Notes under the pieces: model-generated
Told to the model about the DNA's origin: nothing
The model's input: the letters and a program-made list of their open reading frames with translations, nothing else
Database searches by the model: none
Shown: positions 25,327-35,096 of the stretch, piece by piece
Layout: each line of letters begins with the position of its first letter
Position numbering within the stretch: the stretch's first letter is position 1
NCBI RefSeq assembly: GCF_900142215.1
Contig: NZ_FRAC01000017.1
Coordinates: 62,001-126,000, forward strand
Source of the DNA: Anaerocolumna jejuensis DSM 15929
GTDB taxonomy: Bacteria > Bacillota > Clostridia > Lachnospirales > Lachnospiraceae
Direction of reading: 5' to 3'
DNA length: 64,000 bases
Translations under genes and position numbers: made by a program

Positions 25327-26949
25327 ATGGCAAAAGAAATTAAACATGGTGCAGAAGCCAGAGCGGCTCTGGAAAACGGCGTTAATTTATTAGCAAATAC
25401 AGTAAAAGTTACGTTAGGACCTAAGGGAAGAAATGTTGTACTGGATAAATCCTATGGCGCTCCTTTAATTACAAACGATGGTGTTACCATTGCAAAGGAA
25501 ATCGAATTGGAAGATGCTTTTGAAAACATGGGAGCACAGTTAGTAAAAGAAGTTGCTACAAAGACCAACGATGTAGCAGGTGATGGTACAACAACCGCTA
25601 CTGTTCTTGCACAGGCTATGATTAATGAAGGAATCAAGAACCTGGCTGCAGGCGCTAATCCTATTATCTTAAGAAAAGGTATGCAAAAAGCTACTGATAC
25701 AGCAGTAGAAGCTATCTTAAAGATGAGCTCCAAGCTTAACGGCAAGGCTCAGATAGCAAGAGTTGCCGCTATTTCTGCCGGTGATGATGCCGTAGGTGAG
25801 ATGGTAGCAGACGCTATGGAGAAAGTATCCAATGATGGCGTAATCACTATTGAAGAGTCCAAGACAATGAAGACAGAGCTTGATCTGGTTGAAGGTATGC
25901 AGTTTGACAGAGGATACATTTCCGCTTACATGGCTACCGATATGGACAAAATGGAAGCGAACTTAGACAATCCATATATCTTAATCACAGATAAGAAGAT
26001 ATCCAACATTCAGGATATCCTCCCTCTGTTAGAGCAGATCGTTCAATCCGGCGCAAGACTTTTAATTATTGCAGAGGATGTGGAAGGTGAAGCTTTAACA
26101 ACCTTGATCGTAAATAAATTAAGAGGAACCTTCAATGTTGTTGCTGTAAAAGCTCCCGGCTATGGTGACAGAAGAAAGGAAATGCTTCAGGATATCGCTG
26201 TTTTAACAGGCGGTACAGTAATTTCTGATGACTTAGGCCTTGACTTAAAGGAAACCACAATGGAGCAGTTAGGACGTGCAAAATCTGTTAAGGTTCAGAA
26301 GGAAAATACCATCGTTGTTGACGGTGAAGGCGAGAAGAAGAACATCGATGCAAGAATCGTTCAGATAAGAGCTCAGATTGAAGAGACAACTTCTGATTTC
26401 GACAGAGAAAAATTACAGGAAAGACTTGCGAAGTTAGCAGGCGGCGTAGCAGTTATCCGTGTAGGTGCTGCAACTGAGACTGAAATGAAAGAGAAGAAGC
26501 TTCGTATGGAAGATGCCCTTGCAGCTACAAGAGCAGCTGTTGAGGAAGGTATCGTAGCAGGCGGCGGTTCTGCTTATATCCACGCTTCCAAGGAAGTTGC
26601 CAAGCTGGCAGCTACATTGGAAGGTGATGAAAAGACCGGTGCCAACATTATCTTAAAGGCTCTGGAATCTCCTCTTTTCTGCATTGTTTCCAATGCAGGA
26701 CTGGAAGGCTCCGTAGTAACCAGCAAGGTAAAAGAAAAAGATCCTGGTGTAGGTTTTGATGCTTTAAAAGAAGAGTATGTAGATATGGTATCTGCCGGTA
26801 TCTTAGACCCTGCAAAGGTTACAAGAAGTGCTCTTCAGAACGCTACCAGCGTTGCTTCTACCTTATTAACAACAGAATCTGTTGTTGCCAATATCAAATC
26901 CAATGAACCTGCTATGCCCGCAGGTGCAGGCGGAATGGGAATGATGTAA
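25327..26949 (+). CDS. groL: Chaperonin GroEL
   Basis: 540 residues, full length. It starts MAKEIKHGAEARAALENGVN and includes the ATP-site motif GDGTTTATVLAQ, the apical and hinge regions, and a Gly/Met-rich C-terminus (GAGGMGMM). It forms the double-ring folding chamber with GroES. AGGAGG precedes the ATG. It is transcribed from the CIRCE promoter through the repeat-containing spacer, and a terminator follows. Confidence 0.98.
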   Translation: MAKEIKHGAEARAALENGVNLLANTVKVTLGPKGRNVVLDKSYGAPLITNDGVTIAKEIELEDAFENMGAQLVKEVATKTNDVAGDGTTTATVLAQAMINEGIKNLAAGANPIILRKGMQKATDTAVEAILKMSSKLNGKAQIARVAAISAGDDAVGEMVADAMEKVSNDGVITIEESKTMKTELDLVEGMQFDRGYISAYMATDMDKMEANLDNPYILITDKKISNIQDILPLLEQIVQSGARLLIIAEDVEGEALTTLIVNKLRGTFNVVAVKAPGYGDRRKEMLQDIAVLTGGTVISDDLGLDLKETTMEQLGRAKSVKVQKENTIVVDGEGEKKNIDARIVQIRAQIEETTSDFDREKLQERLAKLAGGVAVIRVGAATETEMKEKKLRMEDALAATRAAVEEGIVAGGGSAYIHASKEVAKLAATLEGDEKTGANIILKALESPLFCIVSNAGLEGSVVTSKVKEKDPGVGFDALKEEYVDMVSAGILDPAKVTRSALQNATSVASTLLTTESVVANIKSNEPAMPAGAGGMGMM

Positions 26950-26998
26950 TTCCATAAAGCCAATGGTCAGGAATAAATAAATTTCTGACTTTATAGAT

Positions 26999-27031
26999 GG
27001 GGGAATCTGCCAATGCAGATTCCCCTTTTTG
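26999..27031 (+). terminator. Intrinsic terminator of groESL
   Basis: An 11-bp perfect stem GGGGAATCTGC/GCAGATTCCCC (27000-27010 and 27015-27025) is followed by five T. Confidence 0.93.
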
Positions 27032-27275
27032 GTTCCCCTATTTCACATACTGCCAGGGCAGGATAGAATTACAGGAAAAGCCGGAAATTTCACAGGATTT
27101 TTAGAAAGATATTATAATTATTTTGGGATTAAGGCTTTTCCTTTAGTAGTTTTTTTAGTATAATACTCTTATAAATATGCCATCCTTTTCAATGTGACAG
27201 GCAACGGCCTGTGATAAAGGAAATCTTAGCTTGGGAAAAGTAAGAGGGCATAAAATTAGGTCAGGAGGCAGGAAA

Positions 27276-27773
27276 ATGAACGAGTTATATGCAGAGGCAG
27301 GAGTAAAGAGAAAGGATACTGCCGGAACATATGCTTTAAGATTTTTATTGATATTTGCGGCAATTGTGTTGTTCTTCTTTTCAATGCGCAGCCAGATTCT
27401 GTTATTTATAGCAGTTATACTAATCGTTGCCATTTTTTATCTCTTCCCAAGGCTTAACATTGAATATGAATATGTATTCTGTGACGGGCAGTTGGATTTC
27501 GATAAGATTATGGGTAAGGCAAGGAGAAAAACAGCTTTAAAGATTGATTTTGAGCAGGTTGAGGTAATGGCACCTATCGGTTCCCACTCACTGGACAGCT
27601 ATAAGAACGGTAATTTGACGGAGAAAGACTTTAGCTCCAGGGATAAGAATGCGAAGCCCTATGTGATAATATTCCGCCAGGGAGAAAAGAACTTAAGGAT
27701 TCTTTTTGAGCCCAATGAAAAGATGTTAAACTGTATTAAGATGAAATATCCGAGGAAGCTGGTACAGTACTAA
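27276..27773 (+). CDS. DUF6106-like membrane protein
   Basis: 165 residues with two close hydrophobic segments (about 22-38 and 42-58) and a soluble C-terminal domain of about 100 residues (NIEYEYVFCDGQLDFDKIMGK...). This matches small Lachnospiraceae membrane proteins labelled DUF6106; function unknown. The ATG at 27276 follows CAGGAGG; an in-frame ATG-like start 15 codons earlier has no such site. Confidence 0.65.
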   Translation: MNELYAEAGVKRKDTAGTYALRFLLIFAAIVLFFFSMRSQILLFIAVILIVAIFYLFPRLNIEYEYVFCDGQLDFDKIMGKARRKTALKIDFEQVEVMAPIGSHSLDSYKNGNLTEKDFSSRDKNAKPYVIIFRQGEKNLRILFEPNEKMLNCIKMKYPRKLVQY

Positions 27774-27798
27774 AATTACCGTACGGCCTAAGGAATTT

Positions 27799-27896
27799 AA
27801 AGGGACTGCTGCAAGAAAGTTCAGACCGGTAACCCGCATAAATTCATTTATGCGGACATAACTGGCATTGACCTTCTATTGCGGCAGTCCCTTTTA
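27799..27896. terminator. Large hairpin between convergent genes
   Basis: The outer stem AAGGGACTGCTGCAA pairs with TTGCGGCAGTCCCTT (27800-27814 and 27879-27893). A second stem GCATAAA/TTTATGC lies inside, making a branched structure. T-runs or A-runs flank both sides, so it can stop both strands. Confidence 0.8.
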
Positions 27897-27942
27897 TAGT
27901 GAATTTTAAAATACTTTTTAGAATAAAGCTTCCTAAAAGGAA

Positions 27943-29655
27943 TCAAATGTTGAACTTTGCAACCAGGCTGCTTAATGTTTCTGCGATAGAAGCCTGGTTC
28001 TCAGCAGCCTTGGCAATCTGCCCCATAGCTGCTGTATATTGATGCATGTTATCACAAACCTGTTCAAAGCTTTGGGAGGTATTCTCAATGTCTGTTGTAA
28101 TAGTTTGAACCATATTGGTTATTTCCTCAGTAGAAGCGCCCAGTTCCTGGGCCATGGAGGCGGTATTCCCGGATAATTCGTTTACATATACGGCATCCTT
28201 TTCATAGGCTGAGCCCGTATCAAGGAGGAGGGCATAATCCGCCAGAACATTCTGGTCAACAAATTTTAAAATCTCTCTGGAATTTTCCGCAAGGTTTTCA
28301 AAAGCCTTCTTAACATTATTCACTACCCTTGTAATTTCTTTTACATGAATGGCCGACTGCTCCGCCAGGCTGCCTATTTCACTTGCGACGACACTGAAGC
28401 CCTTGCCGTATTCTCCCGCTCTTGCGGCTTCAATGGATGCATTTAAGGATAAAAGATTGGTTTGCTCGGCTATTGCATTAATTAAGCCTGCTATATTGAA
28501 AATTTCTTCAACTACCCTGCCCTTTTCTATGGCATCCAGAATATTTTTATGCTGTTCCATATACAATTCCTTTGCAAGCTGGCTGGAGGTATTCCCCTTA
28601 TCCTTAATTTCATTGGCACGCAGCTTTATATGGGCGGCCTGGCTGCTTCCCTCGGAGGAATTAAGAGCCAGGCTGCTTACGCTTTTATTTACCTGTTCGA
28701 CAGTCCTTCTTAATCCACCGGCGGCAGTCTTAATATCCGTTACACCAGTATTAATGGCATTGGTATTGGTATTGATCATCTCAAAGCTGCCTGAAACTTC
28801 CTCTAAGGTTGCGGACAGTTCCTCGCTGGAAGCGGAAACCTCTTCTGTCTGCAGGATAATATTTGATAAGATATCACGTATGTTTAACTGGGCTGCCTTT
28901 AGGGCATCAATTAATTTTCCCAGCTCATCCTGGCTGTTATTTTCAATTTCAACGGTCAGGTCCCCTTCTCCAAGGGCCCTGGCAAAGTCCAGTCCCTTCT
29001 TAACTGAGCGGGAGATGCCTAATGATACTATAAGGCCTATCAATAAGGAAGAGAGCAGGCCCAGGGTAATGAAGCAGTACATTATATAGGAACTGGCATT
29101 GGCCTCCTTCATATTGTCTGTATTGACATTTTGGGCCATTGCTTCATTTTTTTCGATTAATGTATTGAGCTTTGTAAACATAGCATCCTTGACGGTAATA
29201 ACATTATCCATGGACTGTTCTGCCTGGTTATATTGGGTATCAGCTGCAAAATCCAATGCATTCTGCCTTTCTGTGTCATATTGTTTTAAATCCTTTTGAA
29301 AATCGTCCCATATCTGACTGTTTTCCTTTGAAAGCTGCCTGCCGCTGTAGGAAGCTAGGTAGGTCTTATTTTCCGTAATCAGCTCGTCGATTGCTTTTAT
29401 AGCAGTAGCTGTTTTTTCCGTATCCTTATATAAAACAGCAACCTGGAGCTGGGTTACGGTGTTCAGCAGGTTTTCCTTGATTTTGTGCAGTTCATTTATG
29501 CTCTTTAGATTGTTGGAATACATGGATTGGGAACGTGCTGCAAGGCTGTTAATATTAAGAGCTCCTAAAATGCCTGCAACTGCCAATAAAAGTGTGATAA
29601 ATAAGAATCCTGCAATCAGTTTAAACTTGATAGAAAAATTTTTGATTTTTCTCAC
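27943..29655 (-). CDS. Methyl-accepting chemotaxis protein
   Basis: 570 residues with a GTG start behind AAGGAG. Order: membrane segment (about 11-30), four-helix-bundle sensor domain of about 150 residues, second membrane segment (about 190-212), HAMP linker, and a cytoplasmic signalling domain. The signalling hairpin tip reads INAIAEQTNLLSLNASIEAARAGEYG, split here from the conserved VVASEIGSLAEQSA stretch. It would sense an extracellular or membrane signal and control CheA. There are no che genes nearby and no C-terminal CheR-binding pentapeptide. It is a single-gene transcript. Confidence 0.92.
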   Translation of the reverse strand: MRKIKNFSIKFKLIAGFLFITLLLAVAGILGALNINSLAARSQSMYSNNLKSINELHKIKENLLNTVTQLQVAVLYKDTEKTATAIKAIDELITENKTYLASYSGRQLSKENSQIWDDFQKDLKQYDTERQNALDFAADTQYNQAEQSMDNVITVKDAMFTKLNTLIEKNEAMAQNVNTDNMKEANASSYIMYCFITLGLLSSLLIGLIVSLGISRSVKKGLDFARALGEGDLTVEIENNSQDELGKLIDALKAAQLNIRDILSNIILQTEEVSASSEELSATLEEVSGSFEMINTNTNAINTGVTDIKTAAGGLRRTVEQVNKSVSSLALNSSEGSSQAAHIKLRANEIKDKGNTSSQLAKELYMEQHKNILDAIEKGRVVEEIFNIAGLINAIAEQTNLLSLNASIEAARAGEYGKGFSVVASEIGSLAEQSAIHVKEITRVVNNVKKAFENLAENSREILKFVDQNVLADYALLLDTGSAYEKDAVYVNELSGNTASMAQELGASTEEITNMVQTITTDIENTSQSFEQVCDNMHQYTAAMGQIAKAAENQASIAETLSSLVAKFNI

Positions 29656-29989
29656 GTCATATTCTCCTTGTTTAATATTTTTTCGCTGCTAAGGCCTGCT
29701 ATACCAGCTCAAGCGTGCTGGGACTATTATATAACCCTTGTGTAACCTTATTATTACACAATTATCAATATCTTTTAAATTATGGTAATTTTCCATATAT
29801 TATCTAAAGAAAAAGGCTCTGTTCAATATGGAAGGACGGATGTATCTGGTGGAAAGACATACTATTATTTCTGTATGTTGCAGAGGGACAAAATCTGTTA
29901 TTACTAGTTGACAAGCGGTTTCTTATTGGTTATACTTTTAAAAATTAACTAAAATTCAGCTATCAGAAAAGAAAGAGAGGAAAAATGAG
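29656..29989. other. Divergent intergenic region
   Basis: A 334-base gap between the chemoreceptor and guaB. It contains the guaB promoter (29908-29936). No purine riboswitch or other aptamer was recognised. Confidence 0.5.
29908..29936 (+). promoter_or_regulatory. Promoter of guaB
   Basis: Consensus TTGACA (29908-29913), 17-base spacer, TATACT (29931-29936), about 50 bases upstream of the start codon. Confidence 0.9.
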
Positions 29990-31444
29990 ATGGGAACTAT
30001 TATCGGTGAAGGCATTACCTTTGATGACGTCTTACTGGTACCAGCCTTTTCAGAAGTGATACCCAATGAAGTGGATGTGTCAACTTATCTGACAAAGACG
30101 ATTAAATTAAACATTCCTATGATGAGTGCGGGAATGGATACGGTAACAGAGCACAGAATGGCTATTGCAATGGCCAGACAGGGCGGAATCGGTGTAATTC
30201 ATAAAAATATGTCCATAGCGCAGCAGGCGGAAGAGGTGGACAAGGTAAAACGATCCGAGAACGGTGTTATTACAGATCCCTTTTATTTATCACCGGAACA
30301 TACCTTAGAGGATGCCAATAATTTAATGTCTAAATACAGAATATCCGGTGTTCCTATTACAGAAGGAAAACGTCTGGTGGGTATTATTACGAACCGTGAC
30401 CTTAAATTTGAAACAGACTATTCCAAGAAAATCAAAGAAAGTATGACCTCAGAGGGTCTTATTACCGCCCCTGTAGGCATTACCCTGGAAGAAGCCAAGA
30501 AAATTCTTGCTTCCGCCAGAAAAGAAAAGCTTCCGATTGTTGATAATGACGGTAATTTAAGCGGACTTATTACAATAAAAGATATAGAAAAGCAGATTAA
30601 GTATCCCCTTTCTGCAAAGGACGCCCAGGGCAGACTGCTCTGTGCAGCCGCAGTAGGTGTTACCGCCAATATCTTAGAGAGAGTGGACGCTCTTGTAAAA
30701 GCCAAGGTGGATGCTATTGTAATTGATACGGCTCATGGCCATTCTGCCAATGTATTGAGGATTGTCCGTATGGTAAGGGATGCTTACCCTGAACTTCAGA
30801 TTGTTGCCGGTAATATAGCAACTAAAGAAGCCACAGAGGACCTGATCAAGGCAGGCGTTAATGCTGTCAAGGTTGGTATCGGCCCCGGCTCCATCTGTAC
30901 GACCAGAGTAGTGGCAGGAATTGGTGTTCCCCAGGTAACAGCTATTATGGATTCCTACGAAGCAGCTAAGAAGCATGGCATTCCGGTAATCGCAGATGGA
31001 GGTATCAAGTATTCCGGCGATATCACAAAGGCAATTGCTGCTGGTGCCAATCTCTGTATGATGGGCAGCATATTTGCAGGCTGTGATGAAAGTCCCGGAG
31101 AATTCGAATTATTCCAGGGAAGAAAATACAAGGTTTACCGTGGCATGGGCTCCATTGCCGCTATGGAGAACGGAAGCAAGGACAGATACTTCCAGACCAA
31201 TGCCAAAAAGCTGGTACCGGAAGGCGTGGAAGGAAGAGTAGCCTATAAGGGTACCGTAGAGGATACCGTATTCCAGCTGATTGGCGGACTCCGTTCCGGT
31301 ATGGGATATTGCGGAACCAAGACGATTGAGGATTTGAAGCAGAACGGACGCTTTGTTAAGATATCCGCAGCTTCACTTAAGGAAAGTCATCCCCATGATA
31401 TTCATATTACCAAGGAAGCACCTAACTACAGTGTAGAAGAGTAA
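29990..31444 (+). CDS. guaB: IMP dehydrogenase
   Basis: 484 residues. It oxidises IMP to XMP with NAD+, the committed step to GMP. The catalytic barrel contains GIGPGSICTTRVV with C303 as the catalytic cysteine. Two CBS domains (about 95-205) interrupt the barrel. The flap motif KYKVYRGMGSIAAM and the IADGGIKYSGDI phosphate site are present. GAGAGG precedes the ATG. It stands alone with a consensus promoter upstream and a shared terminator downstream. Confidence 0.97.
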   Translation: MGTIIGEGITFDDVLLVPAFSEVIPNEVDVSTYLTKTIKLNIPMMSAGMDTVTEHRMAIAMARQGGIGVIHKNMSIAQQAEEVDKVKRSENGVITDPFYLSPEHTLEDANNLMSKYRISGVPITEGKRLVGIITNRDLKFETDYSKKIKESMTSEGLITAPVGITLEEAKKILASARKEKLPIVDNDGNLSGLITIKDIEKQIKYPLSAKDAQGRLLCAAAVGVTANILERVDALVKAKVDAIVIDTAHGHSANVLRIVRMVRDAYPELQIVAGNIATKEATEDLIKAGVNAVKVGIGPGSICTTRVVAGIGVPQVTAIMDSYEAAKKHGIPVIADGGIKYSGDITKAIAAGANLCMMGSIFAGCDESPGEFELFQGRKYKVYRGMGSIAAMENGSKDRYFQTNAKKLVPEGVEGRVAYKGTVEDTVFQLIGGLRSGMGYCGTKTIEDLKQNGRFVKISAASLKESHPHDIHITKEAPNYSVEE

Positions 31445-31527
31445 ATATGCAGTTTCAGTACTGTTTTACCGGAAAGTAAAATTACCGGGAAACATAAGGC
31501 AGTAAAGATAAAGCAAAGACAGAAATT

Positions 31528-31570
31528 AAAAGAAGCTTCAGCCTAATTCAGCTGAAGCTTCTTTTTCTTT
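31528..31570. terminator. Bidirectional intrinsic terminator
   Basis: A perfect stem of about 15 bp centred on AAGAAGCTTCAGC/GCTGAAGCTTCTT with A- and T-runs on both sides, between guaB and the convergent amidase gene. Confidence 0.92.
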
Positions 31571-32269
31571 TAAATAGGTAATGATATCATCTTTCAGAGC
31601 TTTCCATGCATCCTCATGCTTCACATAATAAAGCGGGCACAGCTTTCCTGTCACATCATAATGTCTGAGTAAATCCCTTTTATCCAGTCCGTATTTACTG
31701 CACAGCCAGGCGGACAGTGCAACAAGAGAATCATAGGTCTTTTGATTGAATTTGCCCGTAGCATCCGGGTGGCAGCATTCAATGGAAATGGTATCGTCAT
31801 TTCTGTTATTTGATGCAAAGGCTATCTCATCCAGGGGAATACACTGAAGGATTTCCCCGTCTAACCCGATAACAAAATGGCTGCTGGCAGAAGTTTTCGT
31901 CTGGAGTCTTAAATTCTCAAAATAATTCCGGTTGGCATTTGCAGAAGTGCCGGGATTGGCGGTATAGTGGATTACAATACCCTTTACTCTTTTTAACGGC
32001 TTTTCTGACCGGGAGTAGTTATTGGGTGTAAGGAGTTTCTCGGTTATGGGAGGAGGTGCTATGGTATAGTAGGAAAAACCATAGGGCGCTTCCTTGTGAT
32101 GTTTCAGAACTGAAAACAGCATGGTTCCGACGATAGCTGTCATAAGTATGCATAGGCTGGTGATAGCAATAATATCACGAAGTCTGCTTCTGCGTTTTTT
32201 TCTGCGGCGTTTATCCTTGGCATCCATGGGTCTAACTTCCTCTTCTGCATTTTCTTCTATCTTAATCAT
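31538..32269 (-). CDS. N-acetylmuramoyl-L-alanine amidase, membrane-anchored
   Basis: 243 residues. A basic cytoplasmic region (KDKRRRKKRRSRLRD) and one membrane segment (about 33-52) precede an Amidase_2/PGRP domain. Zinc ligands are visible in VIHYTANP (His), the ISIECCH glutamate region and LLRHYDVTGKLCPLYY. It would cut the amide bond between MurNAc and the stem peptide outside the cell. Start: ATG at 32269 assumed; an ATG 14 codons later (32227), after GAGGAAG, is a real alternative. The last bases overlap the terminator stem. Confidence 0.85.
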   Translation of the reverse strand: MIKIEENAEEEVRPMDAKDKRRRKKRRSRLRDIIAITSLCILMTAIVGTMLFSVLKHHKEAPYGFSYYTIAPPPITEKLLTPNNYSRSEKPLKRVKGIVIHYTANPGTSANANRNYFENLRLQTKTSASSHFVIGLDGEILQCIPLDEIAFASNNRNDDTISIECCHPDATGKFNQKTYDSLVALSAWLCSKYGLDKRDLLRHYDVTGKLCPLYYVKHEDAWKALKDDIITYLKEKEASAELG

Positions 32270-32408
32270 TCCACAACATCAGGTGCCATGCAAGGAAAAA
32301 AGAATTAATAATAATGAAGTATTTCTTAAGCTGGCCTCTTCCCGGCAGCCAAATCTATATTTTTATGAAGATTTTTATGTAGTAAATTCTTTTGGAACAG
32401 GTGGTTTT

Positions 32409-32888
32409 CTAGAGGGAGATTGTAATATCACGGTTGATGGGCTGGTATTTCCGGTAGGAGATAGCGGCAGCGTCCAGCATCTTTTTGGCGGCTCTGGTAG
32501 CATCGGTTTCGGCATACTTGTCCGACAGGTAAATAATTTCACTGATACCCTTTTGGATAATGGCCTTTGTACATTCATTGCAGGGAAATAAGGTGACATA
32601 GAGCTTTGCACCTTTCATGTAAGGGCCGGTATAGTTAAGGATGGCATTCATTTCAGCGTGGCAGACATAAAAATACTTGGTATCAAGGGGATTACCCTCC
32701 CGCTCCCAGGGAAATTCATCATCCGAACAGCCAATGGGCATACCGTTATAGCCCACAGAGAGAATTTTATTGTCCTCACTTACAATACATGCCCCTACAC
32801 TGGTGCTGGGGTCCTTGCTCCGCTCCGCAGAAAAGATTGCAATCCCCATAAAATATTCATCCCAGGTAATATAGTCTTGTTTTTTCAT
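32409..32888 (-). CDS. dCMP deaminase family protein
   Basis: 159 residues. Zinc and catalytic residues of the cytidine/deoxycytidylate deaminase fold are H77-A-E79 and P102-C103-N-E-C106. The SKDPSTSVGACIV start and the GYNGMPIGC substrate-loop motif point to dCMP deaminase, which makes dUMP for thymidylate synthesis. ComEB, the competence-locus homologue, has the same fold. AGGAGG lies upstream of the ATG. It is a stand-alone minus-strand gene. Confidence 0.92.
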   Translation of the reverse strand: MKKQDYITWDEYFMGIAIFSAERSKDPSTSVGACIVSEDNKILSVGYNGMPIGCSDDEFPWEREGNPLDTKYFYVCHAEMNAILNYTGPYMKGAKLYVTLFPCNECTKAIIQKGISEIIYLSDKYAETDATRAAKKMLDAAAISYRKYQPINRDITISL

Positions 32889-33236
32889 TCCCTTATCCTC
32901 CTGATTTGCTCATCAAATATAAGTTTATTTTAACATAGGAAAAAGGCTAAGTAAATTTAAAATAAAATGGGAATACTTTTTAATACAGAAAAAAATGTTA
33001 AATTTATAAAATATAGCAGGAAAGAAAACGCAGGGGTACCCGGTCATTTTTAATATATTTTGGTAAAAATGGTATTATAAAATAACTAATTTCAGGTTTT
33101 ATGCGGAATAAGAGACTTTACAAAAACTTTACATTCTAAAAATACGCGGATTACAAAGGGCTAGTAGAATGAAACCTGTAATTAGAACAACCAAGAAATA
33201 TAACAGGGGGATCCCAAATCAAGGAGGAAAGAAATA
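32889..33236. other. Intergenic region upstream of pst
   Basis: A 348-base A+T-rich gap between dCMP deaminase (minus) and pstS (plus). It holds a putative Pho box and a -10-like TAGAAT (33165-33170) about 70 bases upstream of pstS. No other gene was found. Confidence 0.5.
33116..33133 (+). promoter_or_regulatory. Putative Pho box (PhoB/PhoP binding direct repeat)
   Basis: Two TTTACA hexamers (33117-33122 and 33128-33133) are spaced exactly 11 bases apart, the arrangement used by Gram-positive PhoP sites. They lie about 30 bases upstream of a -10-like TAGAAT. The phoBR genes in this locus make autoregulation of pst by phosphate starvation likely. Confidence 0.6.
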
Positions 33237-34166
33237 ATGAAGCTAAAAAATAAAGTTCTGGCAGTTCTTTTAACAATGGCGCTTGTTGGTGTGCTTGGAG
33301 GTTGCGGAAAATCAAACAACGCATCCGGTAATGCAGGCAATGCGACCACAGAACCTACACAGGCAGCTACAGATGCAGCAACAGAAACACCTGCAGCAAC
33401 AGAAGCACCTTCTACAGACAACTTATCCGGTACAGTAACCATAACAGGTTCTACATCCGTTGAAAAAATCTTAAATGACATGATTGATGAATTTACCGCA
33501 GCTAATCCTGATGTGACAATCAACTATACAGGAACCGGTTCTTCCGCAGGTATTGCAGATTCTATTTCAGGAGCAAATGACATCGGTGCTTCTTCCAGAA
33601 ATTTAAAGGATGACGAAAAAACATCAGGCCTTAAGGAAGTAACCTTTGCTTATGACGGTATTGCCGTAGCTGTAAATCCCGCTAACACTTTAAAGAACAT
33701 TACAACAGAAGACCTTGCTAAGATATTCTCCGGCCAGATTACGAACTGGAAGGATGTAGGCGGAAAAGACGCTGATATCGTAGTAGTATCCAGAGAGGGT
33801 GCTTCCGGAACAAGAAGCGCATTTGAAGAACTGACAAAGTTAGAAGATGCAGGCGGTTTAACAGAGAATGCAACAGTTGTTGAAGGAAATGGTAACGTTC
33901 AGACAGCAGTAGCAGGAAATGAAAATGCAATTGGTTATGTATCCTTCTCCTATATTGACAGTACAGTAAAAGCTCTTACCGTAAATGATGTAGAAGGAAC
34001 TCCTGAAAATGCTAAATCAGGAAAGTATGTACTCTCAAGACCTTTCCTCTTTGTATACAATGAAGGAAAAGCATCAGCCGCTGCAAAAGCATTCGTAGAC
34101 TTCTCATTAAGCGATGATGGCCAGGCATTCGTAGAAAAACACGGAGGAATAAAATTAGATAAATGA
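33237..34166 (+). CDS. pstS: Phosphate ABC transporter, phosphate-binding lipoprotein
   Basis: 309 residues. A lipoprotein signal ends in VLGGC with C23 lipidated. A Thr/Ala/Glu-rich linker (about 30-60) leads to the PBP-like domain. Phosphate-binding features are TITGSTSVEK, GTGSSAGI, ASSRNLKDDE and SREGASGTRSAF. It captures inorganic phosphate outside the membrane. AAGGAGGAAAG precedes the ATG. Its stop codon overlaps the pstC start (ATGA), so the two are translationally coupled. Confidence 0.96.
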   Translation: MKLKNKVLAVLLTMALVGVLGGCGKSNNASGNAGNATTEPTQAATDAATETPAATEAPSTDNLSGTVTITGSTSVEKILNDMIDEFTAANPDVTINYTGTGSSAGIADSISGANDIGASSRNLKDDEKTSGLKEVTFAYDGIAVAVNPANTLKNITTEDLAKIFSGQITNWKDVGGKDADIVVVSREGASGTRSAFEELTKLEDAGGLTENATVVEGNGNVQTAVAGNENAIGYVSFSYIDSTVKALTVNDVEGTPENAKSGKYVLSRPFLFVYNEGKASAAAKAFVDFSLSDDGQAFVEKHGGIKLDK

Positions 34167-35083
34167 AAAAGAACGTAAGCAATCAGAATAAGGCAGGTAA
34201 AGCGGTAGAATATAAAGAGACACTGTTTCATATTATCTTTTTAGTAAGTGCTTTGGTTAGTGTCCTGAGTGTCGTTGCAATTATCGTCTTCGTATTTGCC
34301 AAAGGCTTAAAACCCTTTTTCGGAAAAGATGCTTACAGCTTTCTAACATTTATAACCGGATTAAAATGGGACCCGAACAATAATGTATTTGGAGTGTTCT
34401 ACATGATAGTAGGATCCCTGCTTGCAACCCTGGGCGCGATAGCGTTCGGGGTTCCAATTGGTTTACTGACAGCTGTATTTATCGCCGAAATAGCACCTAA
34501 GAAAATAGTTTCAATTATTAAGCCGGGAATAGAATTATTAGCCGGCATTCCGTCCGTTATATACGGAGCCTTCGGTCTTGGAGTCATCGTCCCTTTAATT
34601 AATAAAGTATCTCCCACCGGACAGGGGCAGTCCTTATTAGCTGTTATCTGTGTACTTACAATTATGGTGCTGCCTACCATTATATCCTTAAGTGAAAGCA
34701 GTATCCGCGCCGTGCCCAAGTCCTACCGGGAAGCCTCCTATGGCCTTGGCGCTTCCAAAATACAGACCATTTTCAAAGCAGTTATTCCCGCAGCCCGCTC
34801 CGGAATATTGACGGCTACCGTACTTGGTATCGGCAGGGCTATCGGAGAGACTATGGCAGTAATGATGATTGCAGGAAATAATATCGGCGGCCTGCCCACC
34901 AGTATATTCTCAAAAATCAGACCTCTGACCACCAACATTGCCATGGAAATGGGCTATGCCTCCGGAAGGCATCAGGATATGCTCTTTGCCACCGGTGTAA
35001 TCCTTTTTACCTTCATCATGGCTATTAACTTTACGCTGATCCGGCTGACCAAAAAGCTTGGGAACGAAGGTCCTTTAAGATAA
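34163..35083 (+). CDS. pstC: Phosphate ABC transporter permease
   Basis: 306 residues, six membrane segments, with the permease EAA-like loop (SYREASYGLGASKIQTIFKAVIPAARSGI). It forms the channel with PstA. Translation is coupled to pstS through a 4-base overlap. A palindromic repeat lies in the 65-base gap before pstA. Confidence 0.95.
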   Translation: MKKNVSNQNKAGKAVEYKETLFHIIFLVSALVSVLSVVAIIVFVFAKGLKPFFGKDAYSFLTFITGLKWDPNNNVFGVFYMIVGSLLATLGAIAFGVPIGLLTAVFIAEIAPKKIVSIIKPGIELLAGIPSVIYGAFGLGVIVPLINKVSPTGQGQSLLAVICVLTIMVLPTIISLSESSIRAVPKSYREASYGLGASKIQTIFKAVIPAARSGILTATVLGIGRAIGETMAVMMIAGNNIGGLPTSIFSKIRPLTTNIAMEMGYASGRHQDMLFATGVILFTFIMAINFTLIRLTKKLGNEGPLR

Positions 35084-35096
35084 GCAATTTTCACTT

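Noticed and set aside
29821..29907. Possible purine riboswitch upstream of guaB
   Set aside because: The conserved loop sequences and three-way junction of the purine aptamer are not present; only weak hairpins are seen.
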